Source: Novosphingobium sp. AP12
GTDB lineage: Bacteria > Pseudomonadota > Alphaproteobacteria > Sphingomonadales > Sphingomonadaceae
Assembly: GCF_000281975.1 (NCBI RefSeq)
Contig: NZ_AKKE01000139.1
Location: 41,224-105,223 of the forward strand
Length of the DNA: 64,000 nucleotides
Direction: 5' to 3'
How positions within the stretch are numbered: position 1 is the stretch's first letter; the number at the start of each line of letters is the position of its first letter. The notes beneath the pieces are model-generated. The model was given only the letters and a program-made list of their open reading frames with translations, had not been told where the DNA came from and did no database searches. Both the position numbers and the translations under genes were made by a program. Positions 28,060 to 38,524 of the stretch are shown here, piece after piece.

Positions 28060-29940
28060 TCACGAAGACGCATGTCTGGTCGCCATTTGCCTGAGGCGAC
28101 TGTCAAATTCCAGCTTTCTCTCGCGCAGCCGCTGCTGCTCCGCGAAAGTTTCGTCGGTGAACTCCCGTTCGTGACGTTCGGTGGCCGTTTTCAGGGCCGC
28201 TTCAAGCACGGGTCGCTCTATCAAAAGCTGGATGGCCTGCGTCAGTTCCTCGGCCGATTTTTCCGGGTCTCCATCCGCCCCGAGGAAGCCGAAGGGGAAG
28301 TCGGAATATTCGGAAGAACGAGGAGGTTCCGCACCGTTTGCTCGTAATATGGTCTCAAGTCGCACGCTTTCAAGCGTGCCGCTTGCATGGCAGCAATCGA
28401 TCAGCAATGCGAACCGGGGATCGAGGCCCGGCGTGCGGGCCAGTGCCTCCGCATGGCGGACCAGCAGGGCGGGCCATCGTATCAGCCCGGCGATGACCGC
28501 GGCGGACAGGCCGTCGCGCGTGCCGCCCGGCGAATAGCGCGCGTTCAGGCGGCTCAGCGATTCGGGCGTCGAGGGGGCAGGGGTGGGCTTGCCGTTCCAC
28601 TTACCGCGCGGACCTGCGCCCTGCCGTACTTGCTGGAAGCCGCCGCCCGCGTTCGGTTGCCAGCGGCTCTCGCGCTTGGGGAAGGCGAACTCGGAATAGC
28701 GGTCCTGCAGCTCGCGGCGGTAGAGGCTGGCGATGTCGGGGTTCTGGATCGTCTCGACGTGCGCCATGAGCCGCGCCTTGAGGCCGGCCTTGTCCTCGGG
28801 GGTGCTGAGGGGCACGGCGTCGCGCTCGGCCTCCCACAGCACCTCCACGAGGCTTTTCGGCTCGGATAGCAATGCTTCCATGGCGCGCGCGCCCTTGGCC
28901 TTGATGAGGTCGTCGGGGTCGAGGCCCTCAGGCAGGCGCACGATGCGCAGGGAATGGGCGGGGCGCAGCAGCGGCAGGGCGCGGGTGATCGCGCGCATCG
29001 CCGCGCGCTGGCCGGCCTTGTCGCCGTCGAAGCACAGGATCGGCGTCTCGACATGGCGCCAGAGCATCTCGATCTGGTGCTCGGTCAGGGCCGTGCCGAG
29101 CGGAGCAACGCACTCGGCGATGCCGGCGGCGGCCATCGCGACGACGTCCATGTAGCCCTCGACCACCACCATCCGCCCCGACTGGCGCGCGGCGGGCGCG
29201 GCGCGGTGCAGGTTGTAGAGCGTGCGGCCCTTGTCGAAGAGCGGCGTATCCGGCGAGTTCAGGTACTTCGGCGCATCCGTCTTGTCCTTGGCGAGTATAC
29301 GTCCGCCGAAAGCTATGACCCGGCCGCGCGCATCCTCGATCGGGAGCATCAGGCGGCCCCGGAACCGGTCGTAGGGATCGCGCCCGTCGACTTCGATGCG
29401 CAGGCCCGCCTCGATCAGCATAGCCTCGGGGAAGCGGGAGAGGGCCTGTTTGAGCGACTGCCGGCCCTCGGGCGCATAGCCGAAGCCGAAGCGCTGGACC
29501 GTGTGCGCGTCGAAGCCGCGCGTGCCGAGGTAGGTGCGGCCAACGTCACCCTCGGGAACGCTTAGGTTCGCCTTGAACCATTCCTGCGCGGCGGCCATCA
29601 CGTCATGAAGGGAATCGCGCTTTTCCGCGGCCTTGGCGGCCTGCGGATCGGGCGCGGGCACGTCCAGCCCGGCCTCGGCGGCCAGTTCCTTGACCGCATC
29701 CATGAAGGCGAGGCCCTGGTGGTCCGTCATCCACCGTATCGCGTCGCCGTGCGCCCCGCATCCGAAGCAGTGGTAGAAACCCTTCTCGTCGTTGACGTAG
29801 AAGCTGGGGGAATTCTCGTTGTGGAACGGGCAGCAGGCCCGATGCTCCCGCCCCGCCTTCTGCAGGCGCACCGAGCGACCGACCACGGCGGAGAGGGTCG
29901 TGCGCGAGCGGAGCTGGTCGAGCCATTGGGGGGTCAGCAT
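28060..29940 (-). CDS. dnaG: DNA primase
   Basis: 626 residues from ATG 29940 (starts MLTPQWLDQLRSR). The CHC2 zinc finger is CCPFH...FHCFGC-like: Cys and His in CPFHNENSPSFYVN and the Cys pair in YHCFGCGAHGD. The catalytic TOPRIM domain shows VVVEGYMDVVAM (acidic Glu) and CFDGDKAGQRAAMR (DxD-type metal site). The C-terminal third (about 420-626), which binds the replicative helicase, is divergent. The start codon overlaps the stop of the DUF559 gene by one base (TGATG). The ribosome-binding site is weak, so translation may depend on coupling to the inserted upstream gene. Confidence 0.96.
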   Translation of the reverse strand: MLTPQWLDQLRSRTTLSAVVGRSVRLQKAGREHRACCPFHNENSPSFYVNDEKGFYHCFGCGAHGDAIRWMTDHQGLAFMDAVKELAAEAGLDVPAPDPQAAKAAEKRDSLHDVMAAAQEWFKANLSVPEGDVGRTYLGTRGFDAHTVQRFGFGYAPEGRQSLKQALSRFPEAMLIEAGLRIEVDGRDPYDRFRGRLMLPIEDARGRVIAFGGRILAKDKTDAPKYLNSPDTPLFDKGRTLYNLHRAAPAARQSGRMVVVEGYMDVVAMAAAGIAECVAPLGTALTEHQIEMLWRHVETPILCFDGDKAGQRAAMRAITRALPLLRPAHSLRIVRLPEGLDPDDLIKAKGARAMEALLSEPKSLVEVLWEAERDAVPLSTPEDKAGLKARLMAHVETIQNPDIASLYRRELQDRYSEFAFPKRESRWQPNAGGGFQQVRQGAGPRGKWNGKPTPAPSTPESLSRLNARYSPGGTRDGLSAAVIAGLIRWPALLVRHAEALARTPGLDPRFALLIDCCHASGTLESVRLETILRANGAEPPRSSEYSDFPFGFLGADGDPEKSAEELTQAIQLLIERPVLEAALKTATERHEREFTDETFAEQQRLRERKLEFDSRLRQMATRHASS

Positions 29941-30374
29941 CAGATGGCCCGCCCGCGCGAACGCGCCGGGCCCCATAAACTCCCCTCCCGCCTGCGGGAG
30001 GGGCTGGGGGAGGGCATGTCCGCCAGTATGTCTGCGATACGCGCCAGGACGCCCTCGATATTATCAAGCACGTCTGAATTCCAGAAGCGGATCACCGTAT
30101 AACCCTGTTCATTGAGAAACCGCGTACGTCGCCGGTCGTAGTCTGTCGCCGAGGCATGTTGGCCGCCATCCAGTTCGATGACCAGCCGATGTTCGCGCGA
30201 CACGAAGTCACAGATGAACGGGCCGACGGGAAACTGGCGGTTGAAGCGGACTTCGCGAAGCTGGCGGGCTCGGATGTGCTGCCAGAGTTGCCGCTCGGCC
30301 GGTGTCGCATCGCGGCGTAGTTGCCGTGAGCGAGCGGTGGGGCGGGAGTAGCCGTTGTCAGTCGTATCTTCCAA
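29940..30374 (-). CDS. DUF559 (Vsr-like endonuclease-fold) protein
   Basis: 144 residues from a TTG at 30374. The DUF559 core runs from SRQLRRDATPAERQLWQHIR to the nuclease-like motifs FICDFVSREHRLVIELDG and GGQH, then DYDRRRTRFLNEQGYTVIRF. The Asp, Glu-x-Asp and His pattern places it in the PD-(D/E)xK-like fold related to very-short-patch repair endonucleases. The gene is bracketed by 36-nt inverted repeats: one lies just upstream and supplies its GGGGGAGGG ribosome-binding site, the other encodes residues about 120-132 (PSPSPSRRREGSL). It interrupts the yqeY-dnaG-rpoD operon and its stop overlaps the dnaG start. Activity and mobility are inferred. Confidence 0.85.
   Translation of the reverse strand: MEDTTDNGYSRPTARSRQLRRDATPAERQLWQHIRARQLREVRFNRQFPVGPFICDFVSREHRLVIELDGGQHASATDYDRRRTRFLNEQGYTVIRFWNSDVLDNIEGVLARIADILADMPSPSPSRRREGSLWGPARSRGRAI
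29980..30015. repeat. Left 36-nt inverted repeat flanking the DUF559 gene
   Basis: Contains the self-complementary core CCCCTCCCGC-CT-GCGGGAGGGG, a 10-bp hairpin with a 2-base spacer, followed by CTGGGGGAGGGC. It is the inverted copy of 30378-30413 with a single mismatch and lies inside the 3' end of the DUF559 coding frame. Confidence 0.9.
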
Positions 30375-30377
30375 CAG

Positions 30378-30413
30378 GCCCTCCCCCGGCCCCTCCCGCA
30401 GGCGGGAGGGGAG
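30378..30413. repeat. Right 36-nt inverted repeat flanking the DUF559 gene
   Basis: Inverted copy of 29980-30015 (35 of 36 positions). It ends four bases before the TTG start of the DUF559 gene on the minus strand, so the GGGGGAGGG within it also serves as the ribosome-binding site. It carries the same GC-rich hairpin core. Confidence 0.9.
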
Positions 30414-30446
30414 TCTGTCGAATGCCGGCCCTTGCGGGCGGCATGG

Positions 30447-30899
30447 TTAGTTTAGCGCCGCCTTCACCCAACCGCTCGCCTTGCCCATGTCGAGCTCGCT
30501 GCCGTGGCGGGCCTTCAGCTCCGCGATGACCTTGCCCATGTCCTTCATGCCCGCAGCGCCAACCTCGGCCTTGATAGTCTCGATGATCGCCTTGGTTTCC
30601 TCCTCGGAGAGCTGGGCGGGGAGGAACTCCTCGATCACCACCAGCTCGGCCTGTTCCTCGGCGGCCTTCTCGGGGCGGCCGCCCTGTTCGAACAGCTGGA
30701 TCGATTCGCGGCGCTGCTTCACCATCTTCTGCAGAACGTCGATCACGAGCGCATCGTCGTCGGGTGCGACGGCGGCGGTGCGCAGTTCGATGTCGCGGTC
30801 CTTGATCTTGGCGAGGATGAGGCGAACGGCGGCCAGGCGCTGCTTTTCCCCGGCCTTCATCGCGGAGATCTGGGCGGCCTTGATCGAATCACGAAGCAT
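30447..30899 (-). CDS. GatB/YqeY domain protein
   Basis: 150 residues from ATG 30899 (MLRDSIKAAQISAMKAGEK). The YqeY fold is clear: KQRLAAVRLILAKIKDRDIE, DDDALVIDVLQKMVKQRRES, IEEFLPAQLSEEET, and a GKVIAELKARHGSELDMGKA tail related to the tRNA-binding GatB C-terminal domain. YqeY proteins typically precede dnaG and rpoD, and do so here apart from the intervening DUF559 gene. Proposed roles involve aminoacyl-tRNA handling; the exact function is not settled. Divergent from carA. Confidence 0.92.
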   Translation of the reverse strand: MLRDSIKAAQISAMKAGEKQRLAAVRLILAKIKDRDIELRTAAVAPDDDALVIDVLQKMVKQRRESIQLFEQGGRPEKAAEEQAELVVIEEFLPAQLSEEETKAIIETIKAEVGAAGMKDMGKVIAELKARHGSELDMGKASGWVKAALN

Positions 30900-31075
30900 T
30901 ATCTCTATGGTATCCTGACAGAGGTTGAGGTCGCTCGCTGGAGCAAATGCATCTGCAAAACTAGCAGGGCGCTGCCCATTTTGCACCTCCGCGCCTTGAC
31001 GCGGTGGACAACCCTCTCTAGCGGCAGCTTCTTAGCACACAACGTCAGAAAACGCCTGCAACGGAGCGACCCATC

Positions 31076-32242
31076 ATGGCCGACGCCGCATCTTCGCTTG
31101 CGCCCAAACCTGAAGGGGCGACCGCCGTGCTCGTCCTCAGCGACGGGCACGTAGTCTGGGGCCGTGGCTTCGGCCATGTCGGTGAATCCGTGGGAGAAGT
31201 CTGCTTCAACACGTCGATGACCGGCTACCAGGAAGTCATGACCGACCCGTCCTACGCGGGCCAGATCGTCACTTTCACTTTCCCGCACATCGGCAACGTC
31301 GGCGTTAACGAGGAAGATCTCGAGTCGAAGGTCGATGGTGCCGTCGGCTGCGTGGTCCGCGAGGACGTGACGCTGGCCTCCAGCTTCCGTTCGGCCGGTG
31401 AGTTCGGTCAATGGCTGGCGGACAAGGGCAAGGTCGGAATCTCGGGCGTAGACACCCGCGCGCTGACCCGCCGCATCCGCATGGCCGGCGCCCCCAACGC
31501 CGTCATCGCCCACGATCCCGACGGCAACTTCGACATTCCCGCGCTCATCAAGCGGGCGCAGGACTGGCCGGGCCTCGAAGGCATGGACCTCGCCAAGATC
31601 GTCAGCCGCGAGATCCAGGAGGGCTGGGAAGGCTCGACCTGGACGCTGGGCACCGGATACGGCCGCTCCCCGCGCGACGAGCGCCCGCACGTCGTCGCCA
31701 TCGACTACGGCGCCAAGGACAACATTTTCCGCAACCTCGTGAAGGCGGGCGCGCGGGTCACCGTGGTTCCGGCCGAAGCGACGCTGGAAACCATCCTAGC
31801 GCTCGAGCCTGCCGGAGTGTTCCTGTCGAACGGCCCGGGCGACCCGGCCGCGACCGGCAAGTACGCGGTGCCGGTGATCCAAGCGCTGATGGAGCGCGAC
31901 GTGCCGGTCTTCGGCATCTGCCTCGGCCACCAGATGCTCGGCCTTGCCGCGGGTGCGACCACCAGCAAGATGCACCAGGGCCACCGCGGCGCCAATCATC
32001 CGGTCAAGCGCCTCGGCGACGGGGTGGTCGAGATCACCTCGATGAACCACGGTTTCGCGGTCGACAACAAGACGCTCCCCGACACCATCGAGGAAACCCA
32101 CGTCTCGCTGTTCGACGGCTCGAACTGCGGCATCGCGATCAAGGGCAAGCGCGCCTTCGGCGTCCAGTACCACCCCGAGGCGAGCCCCGGCCCGCAGGAC
32201 AGCTTCTACCTGTTCGACAAGTTCGTGGGGATGCTGGGTTGA
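31076..32242 (+). CDS. carA: Carbamoyl-phosphate synthase small (glutaminase) subunit
   Basis: 388 residues from ATG 31076 with CGGAG upstream. The N-terminal CPSase-small domain includes GEVCFNTSMTGYQEVMTDPS. The C-terminal class I glutamine amidotransferase has the nucleophile Cys in FGICLGHQMLG and the His-Glu pair in FGVQYHPEASPGP. It releases ammonia from glutamine for CarB, feeding pyrimidine and arginine synthesis. Its stop overlaps the start of a 50-residue frame (TGATG), and carB follows 575 bases later after two small genes. Confidence 0.96.
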   Translation: MADAASSLAPKPEGATAVLVLSDGHVVWGRGFGHVGESVGEVCFNTSMTGYQEVMTDPSYAGQIVTFTFPHIGNVGVNEEDLESKVDGAVGCVVREDVTLASSFRSAGEFGQWLADKGKVGISGVDTRALTRRIRMAGAPNAVIAHDPDGNFDIPALIKRAQDWPGLEGMDLAKIVSREIQEGWEGSTWTLGTGYGRSPRDERPHVVAIDYGAKDNIFRNLVKAGARVTVVPAEATLETILALEPAGVFLSNGPGDPAATGKYAVPVIQALMERDVPVFGICLGHQMLGLAAGATTSKMHQGHRGANHPVKRLGDGVVEITSMNHGFAVDNKTLPDTIEETHVSLFDGSNCGIAIKGKRAFGVQYHPEASPGPQDSFYLFDKFVGMLG

Positions 32243-32394
32243 TGGCGGCCCGCGTCATGGCTCCTGAAGCGGCATCCGTGCCGTCCCCCGCATCGGCGAT
32301 CATTGCCGATGCGGTCCATGGAGCTTTCGACCCGGCCACCCGGATTGCCTATGCACTCGGGCACCTGACAACCGCAAAGGTGCCTGAACAATGA
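32242..32394 (+). CDS. Small hypothetical protein between carA and carB
   Basis: A 50-residue frame starting MAARVMAPEAASVPSPASA. Its ATG overlaps the carA stop (TGATG) and its stop overlaps the next gene's ATG (ATGA), the tight double coupling expected of a translated operon member. The sequence is Ala-rich, helical in its second half, and has no signal peptide or known motif. Existence is inferred from the junctions only; it could instead be a chance bridging frame that couples carA to the next gene. Confidence 0.5.
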   Translation: MAARVMAPEAASVPSPASAIIADAVHGAFDPATRIAYALGHLTTAKVPEQ

Positions 32395-32768
32395 CCGACC
32401 TGATCGACCACATGCTCGCCTACTACATCGCCGGCCCGGCCTCCGACCTCTCGGTCGCGCCGCGCTTCTACCCTTACGGCGAGTTGCAGCTCATCTTCGA
32501 CGACAAGGTTTCCGTGGCCGTGCGCAAGTTCGGCATGAAGGTGCGCAAGCACTCCAAGGAAGCCGGCAAGGCCTTCATCGACCTGATGATCGAGAAGGGT
32601 GCCTGGTCGACCAAGGAAGGCGAGTACGGCGGCTCGATGCACCAGTTCCAGGCGGACCGCTTCCGCGAAGTGATCCGCGAGGAACAGAAGACCAACCCGA
32701 TAATCGTACAAGCCAACACGCAAGGACCAGAGTACTGGGACAAGGCGTTCGGCAATCTGGTGGCCTAG
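32391..32768 (+). CDS. Conserved-looking hypothetical protein in the carAB operon
   Basis: 125 residues, MTDLIDHMLAYYIAGPASDL onward. The composition is that of a soluble globular protein, with amphipathic stretches RKFGMKVRKHSKEAGKAFID and FQADRFREVIREEQKTN. No family is recognised and there is no signal or membrane segment. It lies 48 bases before carB on the same strand and overlaps the preceding small frame, so it is almost certainly co-transcribed with carbamoyl-phosphate synthase. A link to carbamoyl phosphate metabolism is suggested by position only. Confidence 0.75.
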   Translation: MTDLIDHMLAYYIAGPASDLSVAPRFYPYGELQLIFDDKVSVAVRKFGMKVRKHSKEAGKAFIDLMIEKGAWSTKEGEYGGSMHQFQADRFREVIREEQKTNPIIVQANTQGPEYWDKAFGNLVA

Positions 32769-32816
32769 GCCGCCGGACCGATCTAAAAAGACTTACAGGA
32801 TACCCCAGGACAGCCC

Positions 32817-36140
<3,324 letters not shown>

Positions 36141-36150
36141 AATCGATCTC

Positions 36151-36253
36151 GCCTCCCCACATCGCTGCAGATCGGCCCTGACCCAACCGGCTAAAAGCCC
36201 GCGGGTCGGGACAGGAGACTAGTCTCAGGTCAGGTCGATCGAGATGGGGAGGC
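36151..36253. other. Structured (multi-stem) element between carB and greA
   Basis: Nested inverted repeats: GCCTCCCCA (36151-36159) pairs with TGGGGAGGC (36245-36253), GATCG (36170-36174) with CGATC (36236-36240), and CCTGACC (36177-36183) with GGTCAGG (36228-36234). Inside lies a 12-bp palindrome GAGACTAGTCTC (36216-36227 region), and GACCC/GGGTC offer an alternative pairing. The outer stem ends three or four bases before the AGGAGG of greA. Could be a carB terminator/attenuator, a regulatory leader or a small RNA; no T-run follows. Confidence 0.55.
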
Positions 36254-36274
36254 AGCAGGAGGAAATACGTTAGA

Positions 36275-36751
36275 ATGGCCAGTATCGAAAAGCTGCCGAT
36301 GCTCGCGGAAGGTTACGAGCGGATGACCGCCGACCTCAAGGCGCTTCGCGATGAGCGCCCGCTGATCGTCGACGCCATCGAGGAAGCGCGCGCCCACGGC
36401 GACCTTTCCGAAAATGCCGAGTACCATGCCGCCAAGGAGCGCCAGGGCCAGGTCGAGGCGATGGTCGCCGACCTCGAGGACAAGATCACCCGTGCGCAGA
36501 TCATCGACCCCGCGACGCTGACGAGCGACAAGATCATCTTCGGCGCGACGATCACGCTCCTCGACGAGGATGAGAAGCCGGTGAAGTACCAGATCGTCGG
36601 CCCTTACGAGGCGGACGCCAAGATTGGCCGCATCAGCTACAACTCGCCGCTCGGCAAGGCGCTGATCGGCCGCAAGGTCGAGGAAGAGGTCGAAGTGACC
36701 GTGCCATCGGGCGACAAGTTCTACCTCGTCCAGAAGATCGAGTTCATCTGA
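36275..36751 (+). CDS. greA: Transcription elongation factor GreA
   Basis: 158 residues from ATG 36275, with AGGAGG about 12 bases upstream. The N-terminal coiled coil contains the full catalytic tip HGDLSENAEYHAAKERQG, and the C-terminal FKBP-like domain includes GRISYNSPLGKALIGRKVEE. It rescues backtracked RNA polymerase by stimulating transcript cleavage in the secondary channel. It follows carB by 134 bases containing a structured element and is closed by a perfect intrinsic terminator. Compare the degenerate paralogue at 16833. Confidence 0.96.
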   Translation: MASIEKLPMLAEGYERMTADLKALRDERPLIVDAIEEARAHGDLSENAEYHAAKERQGQVEAMVADLEDKITRAQIIDPATLTSDKIIFGATITLLDEDEKPVKYQIVGPYEADAKIGRISYNSPLGKALIGRKVEEEVEVTVPSGDKFYLVQKIEFI

Positions 36752-36763
36752 GCCAGTCTTCCA

Positions 36764-36811
36764 CAGACAACAAAAAAGGCCGGCAGCGATGCCGGCCTTT
36801 TTTGTTGTCTG
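36764..36811. terminator. Bidirectional intrinsic terminator between greA and DUF4170
   Basis: A perfect 22-bp stem with a GCGA tetraloop: the core AAAAAAGGCCGGCA pairs with TGCCGGCCTTTTTT, extended by CAGACAAC and GTTGTCTG. A-run before and T-run after the GC core make it efficient in both directions, serving greA (plus) and the DUF4170 gene (minus). Confidence 0.93.
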
Positions 36812-36823
36812 TGCCTGAGAAGC

Positions 36824-37045
36824 TCAGTCCTCGGTCAGGCCGGGCTCGAGCAGGCGGTGAAGATGGACGATCACGTACTTCATTTCCGCATCGTCGACAG
36901 TGCGCTGGGCGTTCGACTTCCAGGCTTCCTGCGCAGAGGCGAAGTCCGGGTAGACGCCGACGAGGTCGAGCGCGCCGAGATCGGTGAATTCCAGGCTGCG
37001 CGGGTCCTTGACCCGGCCGCCCATGACGAGGTGAAGCTTCTGCAT
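36824..37045 (-). CDS. DUF4170 domain protein
   Basis: 73 residues, nearly all one domain: LHLVMGGRVKDP, FTDLGALDLVGVYPDFASA, WKSNAQRTVDDA and YVIVHLHRLLEP match the DUF4170 family, common in alphaproteobacteria and of unknown function. Small, soluble, no signal peptide. It is a single gene ending at the strong terminator. A 14-bp palindrome containing TATAAT lies about 110 bases upstream. Confidence 0.88.
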   Translation of the reverse strand: MQKLHLVMGGRVKDPRSLEFTDLGALDLVGVYPDFASAQEAWKSNAQRTVDDAEMKYVIVHLHRLLEPGLTED

Positions 37046-37153
37046 GGGAGAGGGCCGCTTTCCTGTGTGGGAGAAGCGGCCCCTATAATTTTAGCCAGCT
37101 TGCGGGGCAAGTGGGGATCGCCCTTGCGATGCAGACTTTATCCGATGTTGCAA

Positions 37154-37167
37154 CGCATTATAATGCG
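37154..37167. promoter_or_regulatory. Palindrome with embedded TATAAT
   Basis: CGCATTATAATGCG is a perfect 14-bp palindrome, with GTTGC/GCAAC arms slightly offset outside it. It lies just downstream of the minus-strand gene ending at 37174 and upstream of DUF4170, so it may be a promoter/operator of the latter or a weak terminator of the former. Confidence 0.35.
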
Positions 37168-37173
37168 GGCAAC

Positions 37174-37791
37174 TCAGCGGCGCGATTTGGCCCGCTTCCG
37201 AACGTCTTCCGCGAAATGGACGACCTTGTCGGAGCGATCTGCCGCAACATCGCCGAGCCGGTGCGCGGTGTCTGCGGCGGCGTCGCCGATGCGGTGGGCT
37301 GCATCTGCGGCGACATCACTGAAACGGCTCGCTCGCTTGGCCGTAGCCTTGCCCAGGGCGGTGGCGGCGGCAACCGCAGCCAGCCCATATTTTTCGAGGC
37401 TGTGGACTGCGACATCGCCGGCCTTTTCGGCCTTGTGGGCCAGGACCGAAGCCTGCTTGCGCGCGCCGACGCCGGCGTCATGGGCTTTTTCGCCCGCCTG
37501 CTTGCCGAGCACCACGCCGGCCGCGCTCGCCGCTTCCGCCAGCCCGACCGCCTTGCCGAGGAACTTGCGGCTCGTGCGGCGGGGGATCAGCGCGCTCACT
37601 GCGACGCCCAGCGCGATGCCTCCGGCAACCGTGATCACCGGGTGGCGCTTGACGAAGGCGATGACCTTGTCCGAGGGGCGCTCATCGACCGCCTTGGCGG
37701 GGAGGGTGACGACATTGGTACCGCCAGTGCCCTTGGCGGCGGCCTTGGGCTTGCCGGTGGTGGTGATATCAGTCGGATCGGTCGTGCTCAC
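37174..37791 (-). CDS. Ala-rich membrane-associated hypothetical protein
   Basis: 205 residues from GTG 37791, with AAGGAG eight bases upstream. After a polar N-terminus there is one membrane segment, HPVITVAGGIALGVAVSALI (about 55-75), then a long Ala/Lys/Asp-rich helical region (about 90-205) with repeated DVAADAAHRIGDAAADTAHR-like heptads, probably a coiled coil. The composition recalls ElaB/YqjD/DUF883-type and apolipoprotein-like proteins, but no firm family is assigned. It is the last of four tandem minus-strand genes (39037 to 37174) encoding small membrane proteins. Confidence 0.65.
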   Translation of the reverse strand: MSTTDPTDITTTGKPKAAAKGTGGTNVVTLPAKAVDERPSDKVIAFVKRHPVITVAGGIALGVAVSALIPRRTSRKFLGKAVGLAEAASAAGVVLGKQAGEKAHDAGVGARKQASVLAHKAEKAGDVAVHSLEKYGLAAVAAATALGKATAKRASRFSDVAADAAHRIGDAAADTAHRLGDVAADRSDKVVHFAEDVRKRAKSRR

Positions 37792-37802
37792 CGGACGGCT
37801 CC

Positions 37803-38096
37803 TTATTTCGAGCCTGGATCGAAGGTGTCCTTGATCCAGGCGATGAGGGGATTTCTTACCAACCAAAGCACCAGCGCCGCCAAGGTTCCGCCGATCGCGC
37901 CGGGATGCTCCTCGACGACGGTGACGGCCTCGTCGAACACCAGCTTGGCCTGTTCGACCGCTTCGTCGGCGATGCGCCCGCCGATCCCGCGTGCGGCTAC
38001 GTCGGCCTTGAACGCGCTATAATGCCCGTTGAGTCGCGCCCGCGCGGCGTCGCGCGCCACACGATCCGCCATGACTTGGGCTGCCAGCCTGTTCAT
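37803..38096 (-). CDS. Small membrane-anchored hypothetical protein
   Basis: 97 residues from ATG 38096. A helical N-terminal 60 residues (MNRLAAQVMADRVARDAARA) is followed by one membrane segment near the C-terminus, GAIGGTLAALVLWLVRNPLI. The layout, soluble helix then C-terminal anchor with a short tail, resembles tail-anchored DUF883-like proteins. Family not recognised. Lies 16 bases after the holin-like gene's stop and 11 bases before the next gene, so all are likely co-transcribed. Confidence 0.65.
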   Translation of the reverse strand: MNRLAAQVMADRVARDAARARLNGHYSAFKADVAARGIGGRIADEAVEQAKLVFDEAVTVVEEHPGAIGGTLAALVLWLVRNPLIAWIKDTFDPGSK

Positions 38097-38112
38097 TGCC
38101 CCCTCGATCCTC

Positions 38113-38496
38113 TCACGTCTTGTTGCCGTTGCCGGCTATCGCCATCATCCGCTTGAGGCGGGCCTTCGCGCTCAGCGCACTGAACACCGCGATCGCAAGA
38201 AGGGCGACCGTGACGACGGCCATGGCGCCCCACGGCCCAAGCACCGGGCCGAGCGCGATCACCGTGCCCACCACCAGTGCCATGACCGCGAAGAACACCA
38301 CGACCAACGCGACCACCAGCAACAGTGCAATGGTCTTGGTCTCGCCACCGACGAACGCCGCGCGTGATTTCTGAAAGGCGAATTCCGCCTGAGCAAGCGT
38401 CCTTGCCTCGTCGGCCAGCTGGCGCAGGTCCTGCGCCAGCGAAAGGTCAGTGAACTCCTCGCCCGTGGGGGCGAGGCGTGTGTCGGTTTCCTGCAT
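38113..38496 (-). CDS. Holin superfamily III-like (Holin-X/YqjE type) membrane protein
   Basis: About 127 residues from ATG 38496 (GTG 38508 is possible). The soluble N-terminus (FTDLSLAQDLRQLADEARTL) is followed by two adjacent membrane helices, IALLLVVALVVVFFAVMALV and GPWGAMAVVTVALLAIAVFS. This is the pattern of the YqjE/phage-holin-like superfamily III, which in bacteria occurs in stress-related membrane clusters next to ElaB/YqjD-like proteins, as here. No phage genes are nearby, so a lysis role is unlikely. Confidence 0.7.
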   Translation of the reverse strand: MQETDTRLAPTGEEFTDLSLAQDLRQLADEARTLAQAEFAFQKSRAAFVGGETKTIALLLVVALVVVFFAVMALVVGTVIALGPVLGPWGAMAVVTVALLAIAVFSALSAKARLKRMMAIAGNGNKT

Positions 38497-38524
38497 TGTC
38501 GTCGTCACGCGGGGGCGGGGGCCC

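Noticed and set aside
28052..28106. rpoD promoter from TTGACA (28101-28106, minus) and TATAAT (28052-28057, minus)
   Set aside because: The hexamers are 43 bases apart, far from the 17-base optimum; the TATAAT may still be part of a promoter with an unseen -35.
29938..30413. Insertion sequence with transposase
   Set aside because: The enclosed protein is DUF559, not a DDE, serine or HUH transposase; the mobile nature is only a hypothesis.
38113..38496. Holin-like protein as evidence of a prophage
   Set aside because: No phage structural, lysis or integrase genes are nearby; the neighbours match the YqjD/YqjE-type housekeeping membrane cluster.
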